From Acetobacteraceae bacterium UBA6159 (GTDB lineage Bacteria > Pseudomonadota > Alphaproteobacteria > Acetobacterales > Acetobacteraceae): a DNA stretch of 33,844 bases. The translations under genes were made by a program, and so were the position numbers. The notes under the pieces were generated by a model. That model saw only the letters and a list, made by a program, of their open reading frames with translations, made no database searches and was not told the origin of the DNA. This document shows, piece by piece, positions 32,046-33,844 of this stretch. The stretch lies in contig DIUL01000087.1 in NCBI GenBank assembly GCA_002422345.1, positions 5,023 through 38,866 of the forward strand, read 5' to 3'. Each line of letters begins with the position of its first letter. The stretch's first letter is position 1.

Positions 32046-33041
32046 ATGAACCGATCCGTATCGAGGCGAGTGCTGCTGGCCGGCCTTCCGGCCCTCGCGG
32101 CGCCCGCGCTGCTGCCCGCCGGCGCGATCGCCCAGGGCACCTGGCCCGACCGCCCCATTCGCCTGATCGTCCCCTTCGGCGCCGGCGGCGCGATCGACAC
32201 GCTCTCCCGCACCGTCGCGGCCAAGTTCGCCGAGGTGACGGGCGGACAGACCCTCGTGGTGGAGAACCGCGCGGGGGCCGGCGGCACCATTGCGGGGCTC
32301 ACCGTATCGCGCGAAAGGCCGGATGGGCTGACGCTGATGATGGCCGATGTCGGCGCCAACGCCATCGGCAAGGAACTGAACCCGAGCCTTGCCTACGACC
32401 CGGCGACGGCCTTCACGCCGATCATCCACCTGGTGAACCTGCCGGCAGTGCTGATGGCGCATCCCTCCGTGACCGCAACCACGGTGCAGCAGGTGATCGA
32501 GCAGGCGAAGGCCCGGCCGGATGGCTTCACCTATTCCTCGGCCGGCAACGGCAATGGCAGCCACCTCTTCATGGCGCTGTTCCTGAAGGAGGCCGGCATC
32601 CGCATGGTGCATGTCCCCTACCGCTCGGGCGCGGAGATGGTGACGGCGCTGATCCGCGGCGACGCGCAGTTCGGCTTCCCCACCGTCTCCTCCGGCATCG
32701 GGCAGATCCGCCAGGGCAATGCGAAGGCGATCGCCGTCGGCAATGCCGCGGGCACGCCGCTGCTGCCGAACGCGCCGGCCGTCTCCACCGTGCTGCCGGG
32801 CTTCGAGGTCGCGGTCTGGCACGGCATCGTCGGCCCTGCCGGCATGGATCCGGCGCTGGTGCGGCGGATCAACGAGGTGTTCGGCCGCATCGCCGCCATG
32901 CCCGACGTGAAGCAGCGCATCTTCGATACCCAGGCGGGCACTGTCGTAGGCGGCCCGCCGGAGGCCTTCGGCGCCCATATCGCGCGGGAGATCGCGCGCT
33001 GGACGCCGATCATCCGCGAGGGCGGGATCCGCACGGAATGA
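32046..33041 (+). CDS. TctC-family (Bug) periplasmic solute-binding protein
   Basis: 331 aa. The N-terminus has a Tat-like leader: SRRVLLAGLPALAAPALLP (residues about 5-23) and a cleavage site near AIA. The mature start WPDRPIRLIVPFGAGGAIDTLSR is the Bug signature and binds the carboxylate substrate via its Gly-rich loop. VVENRAGAGGTIAG, YSSAGNGNGSHLFMALF and VPYRSGAEMVTALIRGDAQFGF are also standard. These proteins feed tripartite tricarboxylate transporters, but no TctA or TctB gene is visible to the right before the window ends. It overlaps the next gene by four bases. Confidence 0.94.
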   Translation: MNRSVSRRVLLAGLPALAAPALLPAGAIAQGTWPDRPIRLIVPFGAGGAIDTLSRTVAAKFAEVTGGQTLVVENRAGAGGTIAGLTVSRERPDGLTLMMADVGANAIGKELNPSLAYDPATAFTPIIHLVNLPAVLMAHPSVTATTVQQVIEQAKARPDGFTYSSAGNGNGSHLFMALFLKEAGIRMVHVPYRSGAEMVTALIRGDAQFGFPTVSSGIGQIRQGNAKAIAVGNAAGTPLLPNAPAVSTVLPGFEVAVWHGIVGPAGMDPALVRRINEVFGRIAAMPDVKQRIFDTQAGTVVGGPPEAFGAHIAREIARWTPIIREGGIRTE

Positions 33042-33412
33042 CCGCCCCGGTGCTGCGCGCGCTGGCCGCCGTGCTGACGGTGGCCGATGTCGCGCGCAGC
33101 ATCGACTTCTACGTGCGGGACCTCGGCTGCATCGAATGCTTCCGCGTCGGCGATCCGCCGGACTATGCGGCGGTGGAGCGCGGCGCGCTGGTGGTGAACC
33201 TGATGCCGGCAAGCCGCGCGCCGGCGAGCCTCGGGCAGGGCCGCCTGCACGTGGTGGTGACGGCGCTGGATGCGCTGCATGCCGAGATCGCGGCGCGCGG
33301 CGTCGCGATTGAGGTGCCACCGACGGATTTCTGGTACGGCCTGCGCGAATTCTCGCTGCGGGACCCCGATGGCAACCGGCTCACCTTCGCCGAGGCGGTG
33401 ACGCAGGGGTGA
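33038..33412 (+). CDS. VOC-family (glyoxalase/bleomycin-resistance-like) protein
   Basis: Small protein of 124 aa forming one vicinal-oxygen-chelate domain. It begins VLTVADVARSIDFYVRDLGC (13-32) and ends with REFSLRDPDGNRLTFAE, the usual metal-ligand-bearing strand with Glu at the end. A further acidic ligand is likely in the middle (VVNLMPASRAPA region has none obvious). It overlaps the TctC-type gene start-on-stop (ATGA) and the following small gene (GTGA). The substrate is unknown; a role in the same uptake or catabolic unit is possible. Confidence 0.85.
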   Translation: MTAPVLRALAAVLTVADVARSIDFYVRDLGCIECFRVGDPPDYAAVERGALVVNLMPASRAPASLGQGRLHVVVTALDALHAEIAARGVAIEVPPTDFWYGLREFSLRDPDGNRLTFAEAVTQG

Positions 33413-33735
33413 GCCGCGTGCGCCCCCCCGCATGGCGTCGGGTGCTGGTCCTGCTGGCTGCGGGGTTCCTGCTCGGCATCGCGGTCGCCGCCGCGGACCA
33501 GGAGATGGCGCGCTTTCCGACGGAGGATCTCGGCTTCGCGCTGATGGCGGGCTTCTGGGCATCGGCGTGCCTCGCAGGCCACCGGGCCGCGTGGGAGGCG
33601 CTGCCAGCGCGGGGTGAGGCACCGGCCAGCGACTGGGCGGACGTTCGCCTGCCCTGGCTGGTGACCTGGGTGGGCCTTGGCGGGCGAGTCAGGTTCAGCG
33701 TGCCGCCATTGACCGCTGCATCTACCGTGCTGTAG
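33409..33735 (+). CDS. Small predicted membrane protein, 3' end probably chimeric
   Basis: Unrecognised 108-aa protein starting with GTG at 33409 (overlap with the VOC gene). Two hydrophobic segments (about 11-29 and 43-57) suggest a membrane protein. The final ~17 residues, after GLGG, come from DNA that also encodes on the other strand an autotransporter-like repeat, so the true C-terminus is probably lost at a junction near 33684-33690. No function is proposed. Confidence 0.5.
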   Translation: MSRVRPPAWRRVLVLLAAGFLLGIAVAAADQEMARFPTEDLGFALMAGFWASACLAGHRAAWEALPARGEAPASDWADVRLPWLVTWVGLGGRVRFSVPPLTAASTVL

Positions 33736-33842
33736 GCACCCGCGTTGGCAATGGTCGCGTCCAGCGTACCATCCCGATAGACCACGCCATTGACGGTTGA
33801 CGATCCACCAGTACCGCCCGTAATGCCGCCAGCAGCCGCACC
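33687..33842 (-). CDS. Partial autotransporter-like beta-helix repeat, runs off the right edge
   Basis: The minus-strand frame from 33842 down to about 33687 encodes a Gly/Thr/Asn/Val-rich pattern: GGITGGTGGSSTVNGVVY, then TLDATIANAGAY, then TVDAAVNGGTLNL. This is the repetitive beta-strand style of autotransporter passenger domains. Both ends are missing: the 5' part lies outside the window, and towards the left the reading frame runs into unrelated sequence at about 33687. It is either a fragment or part of a misassembled contig end. Confidence 0.5.
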
Positions 33843-33844
33843 AC

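Overview
The window is high-GC bacterial DNA, most likely from an alphaproteobacterium of the Acetobacteraceae / Rhodospirillales type. This rests on the conserved block nagZ – M50 protease – scpA – scpB – tatB – tatC – serS, on the protein style, and on abundant GC-rich palindromic repeats; no rRNA or other marker is present to fix the genus. Gene density is high, with no gene-free stretch over 300 bases. No tRNA, rRNA, CRISPR array or insertion sequence was seen.

Layout. 1-2610 (+): an ABC importer ATPase and permease, then a YeeZ-like epimerase, joined by ATGA overlaps. 2566-3631 (-): an ABHD10-like hydrolase and a UbiK-type ubiquinone accessory factor. 3697-6453 (+): heptose epimerase (rfaD), lgt and a MidA-type methyltransferase. 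6454-8904 (-): a flavin monooxygenase of the NtaA family followed by a PRISE-like reductase broken by a one-base frameshift. 8979-10496 (-): a TPR-glycosyltransferase. 10648-14560 (+): a Baeyer-Villiger monooxygenase, an alpha/beta hydrolase with a Cys in the nucleophile position, and a luciferase-like monooxygenase, with a large nested palindrome after the first gene. 14771-17370 (-): a class V aminotransferase and a two-subunit TPP decarboxylase resembling ComD/ComE. 17549-19699 (+): a divergent family-4 uracil-DNA glycosylase and an O-antigen-ligase-like membrane protein. 19713-20303 (-): an RHH antitoxin / MazF-PemK toxin pair with a 10-bp palindrome upstream. 20367-26504 (-): the housekeeping block serS, tatC, tatB, scpB, scpA, M50 protease, nagZ. 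26570-27385 (-): a secreted fibrinogen-like PEP-CTERM protein. 27539-28552 (+): a CtBP-like 2-hydroxyacid dehydrogenase. 28641-31935 (-): TcuB, TcuA and a DUF1028 protein. 32046-33735 (+): a TctC-type binding protein, a VOC protein and a small membrane protein. The last ~160 bases switch abruptly to antisense autotransporter-like coding sequence.

How the genes fit together. Three accessory metabolic modules stand out: ketone/ester oxidation (two flavin monooxygenases, a BVMO, hydrolase, reductase), 2-oxo acid decarboxylation plus transamination (possibly a sulfonate or phosphonate route), and tricarballylate-like oxidation with TctC-type capture. Envelope genes (rfaD, lgt, TPR-glycosyltransferase, O-antigen ligase, tatBC, nagZ) are scattered between them.

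The most unusual DNA feature is a repeat made of two ~46-bp inverted arms. It sits in frame inside two unrelated genes, the epimerase at 1603-2610 and scpB at 23040-23885, and a related single arm lies at the left edge.
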